A stretch of 64,000 nt of DNA from NCBI RefSeq assembly GCF_018069565.1, contig NZ_JAGPNL010000001.1, positions 310,001 to 374,000 on the forward strand. Direction: 5' to 3'. Origin of the DNA: Streptomyces tagetis (lineage in GTDB: Bacteria; Actinomycetota; Actinomycetes; Streptomycetales; Streptomycetaceae). Made by a program: the position numbers and the translations under genes. Under the pieces are notes generated by a model that was given only the letters and a program-made list of their open reading frames with translations, did not search any database and was not told the DNA's origin. Positions within the stretch are counted from its first letter, which is position 1. The number at the start of each line of letters is the position of its first letter. Positions 1-8,303 of this stretch are shown one piece after another.

Positions 1-822
1 TACGACACCGAACCGCTCGCCGCCGCCTCCGACCGGACCTTCCGCGCCAAGCGTTTCCGGACCGGTTTCTACCTCGTCCACTTCTTCGGCGCCCCGGCCT
101 ACCTGATCACGCGTGGCCGCCGCTTCCACGTCTTCGGACACCGCCTGGAGAAGACGGTCTGGCCCTACTTCGTGAAGTACATCCTCACCATGCACGCCGT
201 CGACCACGGCATGCTGCACCTGAAGTCCGCGGGCTTCGCCCACGACGACGGCTCCGCCACCCTCCTGGTGGGGCGGCAGGGCGGCGGCAAGACCGTCTTC
301 CTCGCCCAGGCGTGCCTCGCCGGGGCCGACTTCCTCGCCAACACCCACGTCCTGGTCGACGACGGCGTCGCCCACGGCGTGCACACGGCGATGCGCATCC
401 GCGCCGACGCCTGCTTCGGCGACCTGATCAAGGCCCACGACCTCACCCCGCACATCGAGAGCGGCGACCACGTCGTCAGCCCGCACGACCTCTTCGAGGG
501 ACGCACCACACCCCGGGCCCCGGTGCGCAACATCGTCCTCGCCGACTTCGACCCGTCACGGCCGCGGGGACTGGAGGAGACGACTCCGCAGGCCATGACG
601 GCCTTCCTCACGCAGTTCTCCTCCGCCCTGACCATGTACGGCCTCAAGGACGACCTGTACGACCACTGCGGCAAGGACCTGGAGACGTACACCCGCGCCC
701 ACGAGGCGATGGCCCGGAGGCTCTCCCGCCTCGTCCACGGCGCCCGCCTCTTCCGGGCCAACGTGGACATGCTCGACGCCCGCACCCGTGACGACACCCT
801 GGCCCGGCTGGCCGGACGGTGA
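1..822 (+). CDS. HPr kinase/PEP carboxykinase-like P-loop protein of the phosphonate cluster (5' end missing)
   Basis: The reading frame is open from the first base, so the N-terminus lies outside the window; 273 residues are visible. A glycine-rich P-loop (GRQGGGKT, visible residues 91-98) follows a strand ending TLLV. About 20 residues later comes an acidic segment (VLVDDG), the arrangement seen in HPr kinase/PEP-carboxykinase-like folds. The family may phosphorylate proteins or small molecules; the substrate cannot be told here. It ends 17 bp before the dioxygenase gene and points the same way, so it probably belongs to the phosphonate operon. A role in phosphorylating a pathway intermediate or in self-protection is inference only. 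Confidence 0.6.
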   Translation, partial: YDTEPLAAASDRTFRAKRFRTGFYLVHFFGAPAYLITRGRRFHVFGHRLEKTVWPYFVKYILTMHAVDHGMLHLKSAGFAHDDGSATLLVGRQGGGKTVFLAQACLAGADFLANTHVLVDDGVAHGVHTAMRIRADACFGDLIKAHDLTPHIESGDHVVSPHDLFEGRTTPRAPVRNIVLADFDPSRPRGLEETTPQAMTAFLTQFSSALTMYGLKDDLYDHCGKDLETYTRAHEAMARRLSRLVHGARLFRANVDMLDARTRDDTLARLAGR

Positions 823-839
823 GCAAAGGAGACACGCCC

Positions 840-1712
840 ATGCGTCCCTTCGATTCCGCGCGCATCGACCTCGATGCCGACCTCGTCCACGCCCTGGCGG
901 CGGAGCCGGGAGGGGAGACCGCCCTGCCGGCCGGGTTCGCGGCGGACCTCGCCGCCGCCGTCGACCGGCACGTGCGCAAGGGGCCGGGCTTCCTCGTCCT
1001 CGCCGGCTTCGAGCGGCTGGCCGAGCAGGAGGACCGGCTCCGACGCGCCTTCCTCGCCGCCTCCCGCCTCTTCGGCGAACTGTCCCCGCAGAACGGCCGG
1101 GGCGAACTCCTCAGGGAGGTACGCGACCGGGGCACCCGGATCGGCGAGGGGCGCACCGCCCGCTACTCCGACTCCCGGTTCGGCGGCAGCCTGCACACCG
1201 ACGGCGCCGAGGCACCCCTCCCGGTGCCCGAGTACTTCGCCCTGCTCTGCGTCCGGCAGGCCGCCCGGGGCGGCGCCCTCCAGGTCATCCACGTCCGGGA
1301 CCTGACGGAACGGCTGGCGCGGCGGCCCGGCGTGCTCGACACCCTGCGCGGCCCCTTCCACTTCGACCGCCGAGGCGACGAGAGCCCCGGCGAGGGCCCC
1401 ACCACCCCGAAGCCGGTCCTCTTCGACGACGGCGAGGGCGGCCTCGGCGTCACCTACCTGCGCCAGTACATCGAGGCGGGCCACGCCCACCCCGGCGTGC
1501 CCGGCCTCACCGCCGCCCAGAGCGCCGCCCTGGACGCCCTCGACGAGCTCCTCGCCGACCCCTCGCTGATCACCGAGGACGTGCAACGCCCCGGCGAACT
1601 CGTCCTCTTCGACAACCACCGGCTCCTGCACGGCCGCACCGAGTTCACCGACCACACCGACGCCGACCGCTCCCGGCTCCTGTTCCGCACCTGGATACGC
1701 CGGGCGGCCTGA
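840..1712 (+). CDS. TauD-like Fe(II)/2-oxoglutarate dioxygenase, probable phosphonate hydroxylase
   Basis: The 290-residue protein has the facial triad of the TauD/TfdA family: H119 and D121 in an LHTDG motif and the distal H264 in NHRLLHGR. Arginines near residues 279-284 (LLFRTWIRR) are suited to binding 2-oxoglutarate. I chose the ATG at 840 because AAAGGAG lies about 9 bp upstream; the GTG at 819 would overlap the preceding stop. The gene sits between the P-loop gene and a glycerate-kinase homologue in a PEP-mutase operon. By analogy with dehydrophos biosynthesis it may hydroxylate 2-hydroxyethylphosphonate at C1 to give 1,2-dihydroxyethylphosphonate. The family call is firm; the substrate is inferred from context. 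Confidence 0.8.
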   Translation: MRPFDSARIDLDADLVHALAAEPGGETALPAGFAADLAAAVDRHVRKGPGFLVLAGFERLAEQEDRLRRAFLAASRLFGELSPQNGRGELLREVRDRGTRIGEGRTARYSDSRFGGSLHTDGAEAPLPVPEYFALLCVRQAARGGALQVIHVRDLTERLARRPGVLDTLRGPFHFDRRGDESPGEGPTTPKPVLFDDGEGGLGVTYLRQYIEAGHAHPGVPGLTAAQSAALDALDELLADPSLITEDVQRPGELVLFDNHRLLHGRTEFTDHTDADRSRLLFRTWIRRAA

Positions 1713-1744
1713 CCCCGGCCCGCCCACGCACCCGAGGACCCGCC

Positions 1745-2857
1745 ATGCGTGCTGTCATCGTTCCCAACTGCCTGCGGGGCAGCCTCCCCGCGGACGCCGT
1801 CGCCGACGCGCTGGCCCGAGGCGTACGCGCCGCTCTGCCCACGGCGGAGATCCACACGGTGCCCGCGGCCGACGGCGGTGACGACAGCCTGAGCCACTGG
1901 CTCCGGCACGTGACCGCCGACCGGATCACCACCAAGGTGCCGGGCCCCCTCGGCGGCCTGGTCGACGCCGCCTGGGCCCTGGGCGAGGACGGCACCGCGT
2001 TCATCGAGATGGCCGAGGCCAGCGGCCTGCGCCACGTGCCCGACGCGGCGCGCGACCCGCTGTCCGCCACCACCCACGGCACCGGCCGCCTCATCCGGCA
2101 CGCCCTGGACCTGGGCGCCCGCACCGTGGTCGTGGGCGCCGGCGGCAGCGCCACCCTGGACCTGGGCGCCGGCGCGCTGGAGGAACTGGGCGTCCGCTTC
2201 CTGGACGACCGGGGCCGCCGCCTCGCCGCCGCACCGCGCACCCTCGACCGGGTCGCCACCGCCGACTTCACCGGCCTCGACGCGCGGCTGCGCCACACCC
2301 GCCTCAGAGTCCTCAGCGACGTCCGTACCCCCGTACGCGAGAACGTCCTGCGCTACGGGCCGCAGAAGGGCATCGACCCCTCGATGACCGGACGCTTCAC
2401 CGCCCTCCTGGAACGGCTGGCCGCCGCCCTGGGCCCCGCCGGCGACGGACTGCTCGACCTCCCCTGGCGGGGCGCCGGCGGAGGCACCGCCGCCGCCCTG
2501 CACGTGCTGGGCGCCACGGTCGGCTCCGGCAGCGAGCACTTCCTCGACCTCGCCGGGGTGCCCGGCCTGCTGCGCGGAGCCGACCTCGTCCTGACCGCCG
2601 AGGGACGGGTGGACCGCGGCTCCCTGGAAGGCAAGCTCCCGCTGGCGGTGGCCCGCCTCGCCGCCCGCGCCTCGGTGCCCTGCGCCGTCATCACCGCCGG
2701 CAACCTGCTCGCCCCCGGCGACCTGCCGCCCGGCACCCGGTGCCTGCTGCTCGCGGGATGCACCCCCGCCGACGCCGAGGCCACCGAACGCGCCCTCGTC
2801 ACCGCGGGCCGCACCGCCGCGCTCGACCTCACCCCCGCCACCGGAGGGACGACATGA
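1745..2857 (+). CDS. Glycerate-kinase family protein in phosphonate cluster
   Basis: The 370-residue product matches the GlxK/GarK glycerate kinase family from end to end: an N-terminal VIVPN strand followed by RGSL, then PAADGGDDSL, the ATTHGTGRLIRHAL helix, and a C-terminal LTAEGRVDRGS(L)EGK motif. In ordinary glycerate kinases the first motif is usually FKGS with a nearby lysine; here it reads LRGS, which suits an altered substrate. The product probably phosphorylates the hydroxyl of a hydroxyethylphosphonate-type intermediate rather than glycerate. Dehydrophos clusters, as I recall them, contain a similar kinase. It starts 32 bp after the dioxygenase gene, and its stop overlaps the next start (ATGA). 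Confidence 0.8.
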   Translation: MRAVIVPNCLRGSLPADAVADALARGVRAALPTAEIHTVPAADGGDDSLSHWLRHVTADRITTKVPGPLGGLVDAAWALGEDGTAFIEMAEASGLRHVPDAARDPLSATTHGTGRLIRHALDLGARTVVVGAGGSATLDLGAGALEELGVRFLDDRGRRLAAAPRTLDRVATADFTGLDARLRHTRLRVLSDVRTPVRENVLRYGPQKGIDPSMTGRFTALLERLAAALGPAGDGLLDLPWRGAGGGTAAALHVLGATVGSGSEHFLDLAGVPGLLRGADLVLTAEGRVDRGSLEGKLPLAVARLAARASVPCAVITAGNLLAPGDLPPGTRCLLLAGCTPADAEATERALVTAGRTAALDLTPATGGTT

Positions 2858-3930
2858 AGATCGGACACGAGCGGCTCGGCGCCTTCGTGCGCGAGGCGAT
2901 GAGCAGAGCGGGCAGCCGGCCCGAGGACGCCGAGAAGGTCGCCCGCGTCCTCGTCGCGGCCGACCTCAACGGCGTCGACAGCCACGGCGTCGCCCGGCTG
3001 CGCCGGTACGTGGAAGGCATCCGCGACGGCACCATCGCCGCCGACGCCACCCCCACCACCGTCACCGACTTCCCCGCCGGAGCCGTCGTCGACGCCGGCA
3101 ACGGCCTCGGCCAGCCCGCCATGCTCCACGCCGTCCACCTCGCCGTCGAGAAGGCCCGCGCGACCGCCGTCGCCACGGTCACGGTGCGGCGCTCCAACCA
3201 CTTCGGCATCGCCGGCCACTACGCCGCCCTCGCCGCCCGCGAGGGCATGCTCGCCCTGGTGACGACCAACGCCTCACCCCAGGTCGCCCCCACCCACGGA
3301 GCCGAGCCCATGTTCGGCACCAACCCGCTGGCGATCGCCCTCCCCACCCACCCGACCCGCCCCTACCTCTACGACGCGGCCACCAGCGCCGTCCCCCGGG
3401 GCAAGCTGGAACGCCTGGAACGCGAGGGCCGGCCCATGCTGCCCGGCTGGGCCGTCGACCCCGACGGGCGCACCGAGACGGACATCCCCCGCCTGGTCAA
3501 GGGCCTCAAGGCCCGCGAGGGTTACGCGCTGCTGCCGCTGGGCGGCGCCGGGGAGGACCACGGCGGACACAAGGGCTACGGCCTCGGACTCCTCGCCGAC
3601 CTGCTGTGCGGCCCGCTCGCCGGCGCCTCCTGGGGACGGCACGTGTACGGACCGGACGGCGCCGGCCTCGGCCACTTCGTGTTCTGCGTACGCGTGGACG
3701 CCTTCATGGACCTCGACGCCTTCCGCGCGGAGACGGCCCGCATGTTCGAGGAACTGCGGTCGGCGAGGAAGGCCGAAGGGCAGGACCGCATCTACATACC
3801 CGGCGAGAAGGAGTACGAGACCGCCGACGCCCGCCGGGCCGACGGCATACCGCTGCGGCCCTCCGTGGTGAGTGACCTCGCCGACATCGCCGAGACGCTC
3901 GGCCTGCCCTTTCCCGGACACCGGCCATAG
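2854..3930 (+). CDS. Ldh2/malate-sulfolactate family NAD(P)-dependent dehydrogenase
   Basis: The 358-residue protein carries the signatures of the Ldh2 (malate/L-lactate/sulfolactate/ureidoglycolate) dehydrogenase family. These are DSHGVARL near residue 41, SNHFGIAGHY near residue 112 (with the catalytic histidine), FGTNPLAIALP and GGHKGYGL. This family is unrelated to classical Rossmann lactate dehydrogenases and oxidises 2-hydroxy acids. In this operon a likely substrate is a 1-hydroxyphosphonate, oxidised to an acylphosphonate, but that is inference. The ATG overlaps the kinase stop codon, so the two are translationally coupled. A 41-bp gap separates it from the PEP mutase gene. Confidence 0.82.
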   Translation: MKIGHERLGAFVREAMSRAGSRPEDAEKVARVLVAADLNGVDSHGVARLRRYVEGIRDGTIAADATPTTVTDFPAGAVVDAGNGLGQPAMLHAVHLAVEKARATAVATVTVRRSNHFGIAGHYAALAAREGMLALVTTNASPQVAPTHGAEPMFGTNPLAIALPTHPTRPYLYDAATSAVPRGKLERLEREGRPMLPGWAVDPDGRTETDIPRLVKGLKAREGYALLPLGGAGEDHGGHKGYGLGLLADLLCGPLAGASWGRHVYGPDGAGLGHFVFCVRVDAFMDLDAFRAETARMFEELRSARKAEGQDRIYIPGEKEYETADARRADGIPLRPSVVSDLADIAETLGLPFPGHRP

Positions 3931-3971
3931 ACGGCCGCTGTGGAGACACGGATCGGAACTCGAGGACTGAC

Positions 3972-4826
3972 ATGGGTACTTCCGCACGCCTGAGACGAAT
4001 ACTGGAGGCCCCGGGCGCGGCCCGCGCCGCCGGAGCGCAGGACGCGCTGACCGCCAGACTCGTCGAGGAGGCCGGGTTCGACGTCGTCTGGGCGTCGAGT
4101 TTCGTCACCTCGGCCAGCCGCGGGCTGCCCGACATGAGCCTGCTGACCATGACGGACTACCTCCAGGCCGCCCAGTGGATGGCGCGCGCCACCCCGCTCC
4201 CGGTGCTCGCCGACTGCGACACCGGCTTCGGCAACCGGCTCAACGTGGCCCTCACCGTGCGCAGTCACGAGGAGGCCGGCGTCGCGGGCATCTGCATCGA
4301 GGACAAGGTCTTCCCCAAGCGGAACAGCTTCATGAGTTCCGGGCAGCGGCTGGAGGACAGGGAGGAGTTCGCCGCCCGTGTCGGCGTCGCCAAAGAGGCC
4401 CAGCGCTCACCCGACTTCGTCGTCGTGGCCCGCACCGAGGCGCTGATCGCCGGTTCCGGAATGGACGACGCCATCGGCCGGGCACGGGCCTACGAGGCGG
4501 CGGGAGCCGACGCGATCCTGATCCACTCCAAGTACGAACGCCCCGACGAGATCGAGGAGTTCCTACGGCGCTGGAAGGGGTCGGTGCCGGTGGTGGCCGT
4601 ACCGACCACCTACTACACGTGGAACATCGAGGAGGCGTCCCGCGCCGGGGTCTCGCTCGTCATCTACGCCAACCAGACCATGCGGGCCTCCGTCCAGGCG
4701 GTCCGGGACGTCCTGCTGAGGATCAGGGCCGAGGGCGACTCGGCCTCCAGCGAACCGGACATGGCCCCGGTGAAGGAGATCTTCCGCCTCACCGAGGCCG
4801 ACACCTGGAACGCGATCGACGCATGA
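3972..4826 (+). CDS. pepM: Phosphoenolpyruvate phosphomutase (phosphonopyruvate synthase)
   Basis: The 284-residue protein belongs to the isocitrate-lyase/PEP mutase superfamily. It contains the EDKxxxxxNS signature that marks true PEP mutases (E110, D111, K112, N118, S119), and ADCDTGFGN with the metal-binding aspartates (D81, D83). The enzyme isomerises PEP to phosphonopyruvate, forming the C-P bond that starts nearly all phosphonate pathways. The equilibrium favours PEP, and the decarboxylase gene that pulls the reaction forward overlaps its stop codon. This gene is the diagnostic marker that 1-8278 is a phosphonate cluster. Confidence 0.95.
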   Translation: MGTSARLRRILEAPGAARAAGAQDALTARLVEEAGFDVVWASSFVTSASRGLPDMSLLTMTDYLQAAQWMARATPLPVLADCDTGFGNRLNVALTVRSHEEAGVAGICIEDKVFPKRNSFMSSGQRLEDREEFAARVGVAKEAQRSPDFVVVARTEALIAGSGMDDAIGRARAYEAAGADAILIHSKYERPDEIEEFLRRWKGSVPVVAVPTTYYTWNIEEASRAGVSLVIYANQTMRASVQAVRDVLLRIRAEGDSASSEPDMAPVKEIFRLTEADTWNAIDA

Positions 4827-5986
4827 TCGACGCCAAGGTCTTCCGCGACGAACTCGCCCACCGATCGGTCGGCTTCTGGACCGGGGTGCCCTGCTCCTTC
4901 TTCCAGGGGCCGATCGGCCTGCTGGAACGCTCCGGCGACCGGTACGTGCCGGCGGCCAACGAGGGCGCCGCCCTCGCCATGGCCGCCGGCGCCGAACTGG
5001 CCGGCACCCGCGCCGTCGTGATGCTGCAGAACTCCGGCTTCGGGAACCTGCTCAACCCGCTCACCTCCCTGATCATGACCTTCGACATCCCCGTCCTCGT
5101 CTTCATGAGCCTGCGCGGCTGGCCCGACCCCGACCGCGACGAGCCGCAGCACCGCGTGATGGGCTCCCGCCAGCACGCCCTGCTCGACGCGCTCGGCGTG
5201 GACACCTGGACCATGCCTGCGGACGAGGACGGATTCCGCGCCGTCCTCGACGAGGCCGAGCACAGCCGCCGCGAGGGCAGACCCGCCGTCGTCCTGGTCC
5301 CGAAGAACTCGGTCGGCACCGTGCCCGCCACCGCCGCCGTGCCCGCCCCCACCGCCGGGGACACCCCCGCCGCCGGGGACGCCACCGGCGGCTTCGACCG
5401 CCGCGCCGCCCTGGCGGCCCTCGCCCCCCACCTCGGCGACGCGGCCGTCTACGCCACCACGGGCTACATCAGCCGCGAACTCCACTCCCTGGCACACCGC
5501 CCGGAGAACTTCTACATGCAGGGGTCCATGGGCCACGCCCTGAGCCTGGGCATCGGCACCGCCCTGTCCCGGCCCACCCGGCGGGTCGTCGTGGTGGACG
5601 GCGACGGCGCGGCCCTGATGCACCTCGGCTCCGCCGCCGTCGCCGGAGCCGCCGCCCCCGGCAACCTGACCCACGTCGTCCTCGACAACGGCTGCTACGA
5701 GTCGACCGGCGGACAGCACGCGCCGGCCTCCGTCGACTGGGCCGGGCTGGGCCGGGCACTGGGCTACCGCACCGCCGGAACGGCCGCCTCCGCCGAGGAG
5801 ACCGGCGCGGCGATGCGACGCGTCCGGGACCTGCCCGGCCCGCACCTGCTGGCCGTCACCGTCAGCCCCGGCACCGACGTGCCGCCCCGGGTCACCTCCC
5901 GGCGCACCCCGGCGGAACTGCGCCGGGACTTCGAGGCCGCGCTCGCCCGGGACCGGACACGGGACGGGACCACGTATGGCGGGTGA
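4823..5986 (+). CDS. ppd: Phosphonopyruvate decarboxylase (ThDP-dependent)
   Basis: The 387-residue protein resembles phosphonopyruvate/sulfopyruvate decarboxylases. It has an N-terminal half with GVPCSFFQGP and an AANEGAA motif holding the ThDP-activating glutamate. The C-terminal half has the ThDP/Mg site, VDGDGAALMHLGS through LDNGCYESTGGQ. It converts phosphonopyruvate to phosphonoacetaldehyde and CO2, the irreversible step that drives C-P bond formation. The ATG overlaps the PEP mutase stop (ATGA), and its own end overlaps the alcohol dehydrogenase start by 11 bp. A Pro/Thr/Ala-rich linker near residues 172-192 joins the two halves. Confidence 0.93.
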   Translation: MIDAKVFRDELAHRSVGFWTGVPCSFFQGPIGLLERSGDRYVPAANEGAALAMAAGAELAGTRAVVMLQNSGFGNLLNPLTSLIMTFDIPVLVFMSLRGWPDPDRDEPQHRVMGSRQHALLDALGVDTWTMPADEDGFRAVLDEAEHSRREGRPAVVLVPKNSVGTVPATAAVPAPTAGDTPAAGDATGGFDRRAALAALAPHLGDAAVYATTGYISRELHSLAHRPENFYMQGSMGHALSLGIGTALSRPTRRVVVVDGDGAALMHLGSAAVAGAAAPGNLTHVVLDNGCYESTGGQHAPASVDWAGLGRALGYRTAGTAASAEETGAAMRRVRDLPGPHLLAVTVSPGTDVPPRVTSRRTPAELRRDFEAALARDRTRDGTTYGG

Positions 5987-7145
5987 GCCGAGGGGACCGC
6001 AGACCGTGGCCGCCCCCACCACGACCCTGATCGACGGCCCCGGGGCCTCGGACCAACTGGCCCGCGTCATCGGCGAGTACGACGCCGACCGGGTCCTGGT
6101 CGTGGCCAGCGCGGGCACACTGCGCCGCGCCGCGCCGCTGCTGCGGTGGGACGTCCCGCACGTCCGGGTCTTCTCCGGTTTCCGCTCCAACCCCGACCTG
6201 GAGCAGGTCCTGCGCGGCTGCGCGGTACGCGACGCCCACCGTCCCGAACTGGTCGTCGGCGTCGGCGGCGGCTCGGCCATGGACGTGGCCAAGATGGTCC
6301 GCTGCCTGCCCGGCGAGCGCGCCCCCGCCCTCGACGCCCTGCGCGGCCGGGCGGACCTGCACGAGCACTCCGGCGTCCCCCTGGTCCTCGTACCGACCAC
6401 GGCGGGGACGGGCAGCGAGGTCACCCAGTTCGCCACGGTCTTCGCCGACGGCATCAAGCACTCCCTCGACCGGCCCGAGGTCCGCGCGACCGTCTCCGTG
6501 ATCGACCCCGACCTGACCCGGACCTGCCCCTGGGAGGTGAGCGTCAGTTGCGCCTTCGACGCCCTCGCCCACGCACTGGAGTCGTACTGGTCGGTGCACT
6601 CCACACCCCGCTCCCGCGCCCTCGCCGCCGAGGCCGCGTCCGGCATCGCCCGGGTGCTCGGCACCGCCTCCCGCTCGCTCACCGTGGCCGACCGGCACGA
6701 CCTCAGCCGGCTGGCGACGGTGGCCGGACACGCCATCGACATCACCCGTACGACCGTCGGCCACGCCTTCGCCTACCCCCTGACCGCCCGCTTCGGCGTA
6801 CCCCACGGACTGGCCGCGCTCCTCGGCCTCTCCTGGCTCCTCCCGGCCGGCGTCGAGGCCGCCGCCGAACCGCACCTGTGCCGGGACCCGCGCGGCCCCG
6901 GCTTCCTCGCGGCACGCCTGGACGAGATGGCCGGCTTCCTCGGCGCCCCGGACCCCGGCGGGCTCGGCCCGGCGCTGCGCGAACTCATCGTCCGCGCGGG
7001 CTTCCCCCCGGAGCTGGGCGCCTACGGACCGACGGCCGGGGACGTGCCGGCGATCCTCGGCGACGTCCTGCGCTCCTCCCGCTCCTCGAACACCCCCGTC
7101 GCCCTGCCGCCCGACACCGCCGCCCGGCTGGCGGCCTGCCTGTGA
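5976..7145 (+). CDS. Iron-containing alcohol dehydrogenase, probable phosphonoacetaldehyde reductase
   Basis: The 389-residue protein is a group III Fe-dependent alcohol dehydrogenase. It shows GGGSAMDVAKM for NAD(P) binding, PTTAGTGSEVTQFAT, and the metal-ligand segments FDALAHALESYWS and TVGHAFAYPLTARFGVPHG. In phosphonate pathways homologues such as PhpC, FomC and DhpG reduce phosphonoacetaldehyde to 2-hydroxyethylphosphonate. The position right after PEP mutase and decarboxylase, with overlapping ends, supports that role. The pathway is therefore set for hydroxyethylphosphonate rather than direct transamination to 2-aminoethylphosphonate. Confidence 0.9.
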   Translation: MAGEPRGPQTVAAPTTTLIDGPGASDQLARVIGEYDADRVLVVASAGTLRRAAPLLRWDVPHVRVFSGFRSNPDLEQVLRGCAVRDAHRPELVVGVGGGSAMDVAKMVRCLPGERAPALDALRGRADLHEHSGVPLVLVPTTAGTGSEVTQFATVFADGIKHSLDRPEVRATVSVIDPDLTRTCPWEVSVSCAFDALAHALESYWSVHSTPRSRALAAEAASGIARVLGTASRSLTVADRHDLSRLATVAGHAIDITRTTVGHAFAYPLTARFGVPHGLAALLGLSWLLPAGVEAAAEPHLCRDPRGPGFLAARLDEMAGFLGAPDPGGLGPALRELIVRAGFPPELGAYGPTAGDVPAILGDVLRSSRSSNTPVALPPDTAARLAACL

Positions 7146-7177
7146 CCCGTACCCCACCCGCAGAAGGGACGCCGACC

Positions 7178-8278
7178 GTGGAGAACGTCCGCACGAGCGG
7201 GCCGCTGCCCGTGCCCGAGCCCGTGGGCGCCGCATCGGTCCGCGGCATCGTCAGCCACCGCGGCGAGGGCTTCCGGCGGCTCCTCGGGGACGTGACCGAC
7301 GGGCTGCGCCCGTTCTTCGGCACCACCGGCGCCGTGCTGCCCTTCACCTGCTCGGGCACGGGCGGGATGGAGGCCGCGGTGGTCAACTGCGTCGCCCCCG
7401 GCGAGCGGGTCCTCGCCCTGTGCGCCGGGTACTTCGGCGAACGGTTCGCGGCCGTCGCCCGCGCCCACGGGGCCGAGGTCACCGAGCACCGGGTGCCGTG
7501 GGGACGGGCCCTGGACCCGGCGGAGGTACGGGGCGTGCTGCGCGCCGCCGGACCGTTCCGGGCCGTGCTCGTCACCCACAACGAGACGTCCACGGGGGTG
7601 CTGAACCCCCTGCGCGAGGTGTGCGAGGCCGTCCGGGAGGAGAGCGACGCCCTGATCCTCGTCGACGGGGTCTCCAGCGTCGGCGCGATCCCCGTCGAGA
7701 TGGACGCCTGGGGCGCCGACGTGGTGGTCACCGTCACCCAGAAGGCGCTGCTCGCCCAGCCGGGGATCAGTCCGGTGGCCGCCGGCGAACGGGCCCTGGC
7801 CGCCGCCCGGGGGCGCGGGGGGCCCCGCTACTACTTCGACTTCCCCCGCATGGCCGACGCCGTGACGGAGGGGACCACCACCTACACCCCGGCGGTGTCG
7901 GTGCTCCAGGGGCTGGACGCCGCGGTCCGCCTCCTGCGGGAGGAGGGGCCGGAGAACGTCTTCCGGCGCCACCGCCACGCCGCCCGGCACCTGCGCCGGC
8001 GGCTCACCGGCCTCGGCCTGAGCCCGCTCGTCGCCCCGGAAGACGCCTCGCCCACGGTCACGGCGGTGCGCCTGCCCGCCGGGGTGCCGGCCGACGCGGT
8101 CCGCGGCCGGCTGGAACGGGAACACGGCGTCCTGGTGGCGGGCGGGCGCGGCCCCTGGAAGGCGGACACCGTACGCATCGGGCACATGGGCGTCTTCCGG
8201 GAAGACCAACTGGACGCCGCCGCCGAGGCGTTGGCGGAGACCGTCGGCCACCTGGCCGCCGCCCCGGCCGCGCGGTGA
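7178..8278 (+). CDS. Class V PLP-dependent aminotransferase of the phosphonate cluster
   Basis: The 366-residue protein belongs to the class V aminotransferases (alanine-glyoxylate / 2-aminoethylphosphonate aminotransferase group). CSGTGGMEAAVVN binds the PLP phosphate, LVDGVSSVGAI supplies the PLP aspartate, and VTVTQKALLAQPGI contains the probable Schiff-base lysine. I preferred the GTG at 7178 because AGAAGGGA lies 8-15 bp upstream; the GTG at 7142 overlaps the dehydrogenase stop and lacks a site. It may aminate a keto- or acylphosphonate made by the upstream enzymes, or phosphonoacetaldehyde itself. It is the last plus-strand gene of the cluster inside the window. Confidence 0.85.
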   Translation: MENVRTSGPLPVPEPVGAASVRGIVSHRGEGFRRLLGDVTDGLRPFFGTTGAVLPFTCSGTGGMEAAVVNCVAPGERVLALCAGYFGERFAAVARAHGAEVTEHRVPWGRALDPAEVRGVLRAAGPFRAVLVTHNETSTGVLNPLREVCEAVREESDALILVDGVSSVGAIPVEMDAWGADVVVTVTQKALLAQPGISPVAAGERALAAARGRGGPRYYFDFPRMADAVTEGTTTYTPAVSVLQGLDAAVRLLREEGPENVFRRHRHAARHLRRRLTGLGLSPLVAPEDASPTVTAVRLPAGVPADAVRGRLEREHGVLVAGGRGPWKADTVRIGHMGVFREDQLDAAAEALAETVGHLAAAPAAR

Positions 8279-8303
8279 CCGACGCGGCGGGCGGCCCACG
8301 TTC

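Noticed and set aside
819..839. GTG at 819 as the dioxygenase start
   Set aside because: It overlaps the previous stop and places the AAAGGAG ribosome-binding site inside the coding region; the ATG at 840 is correctly spaced.
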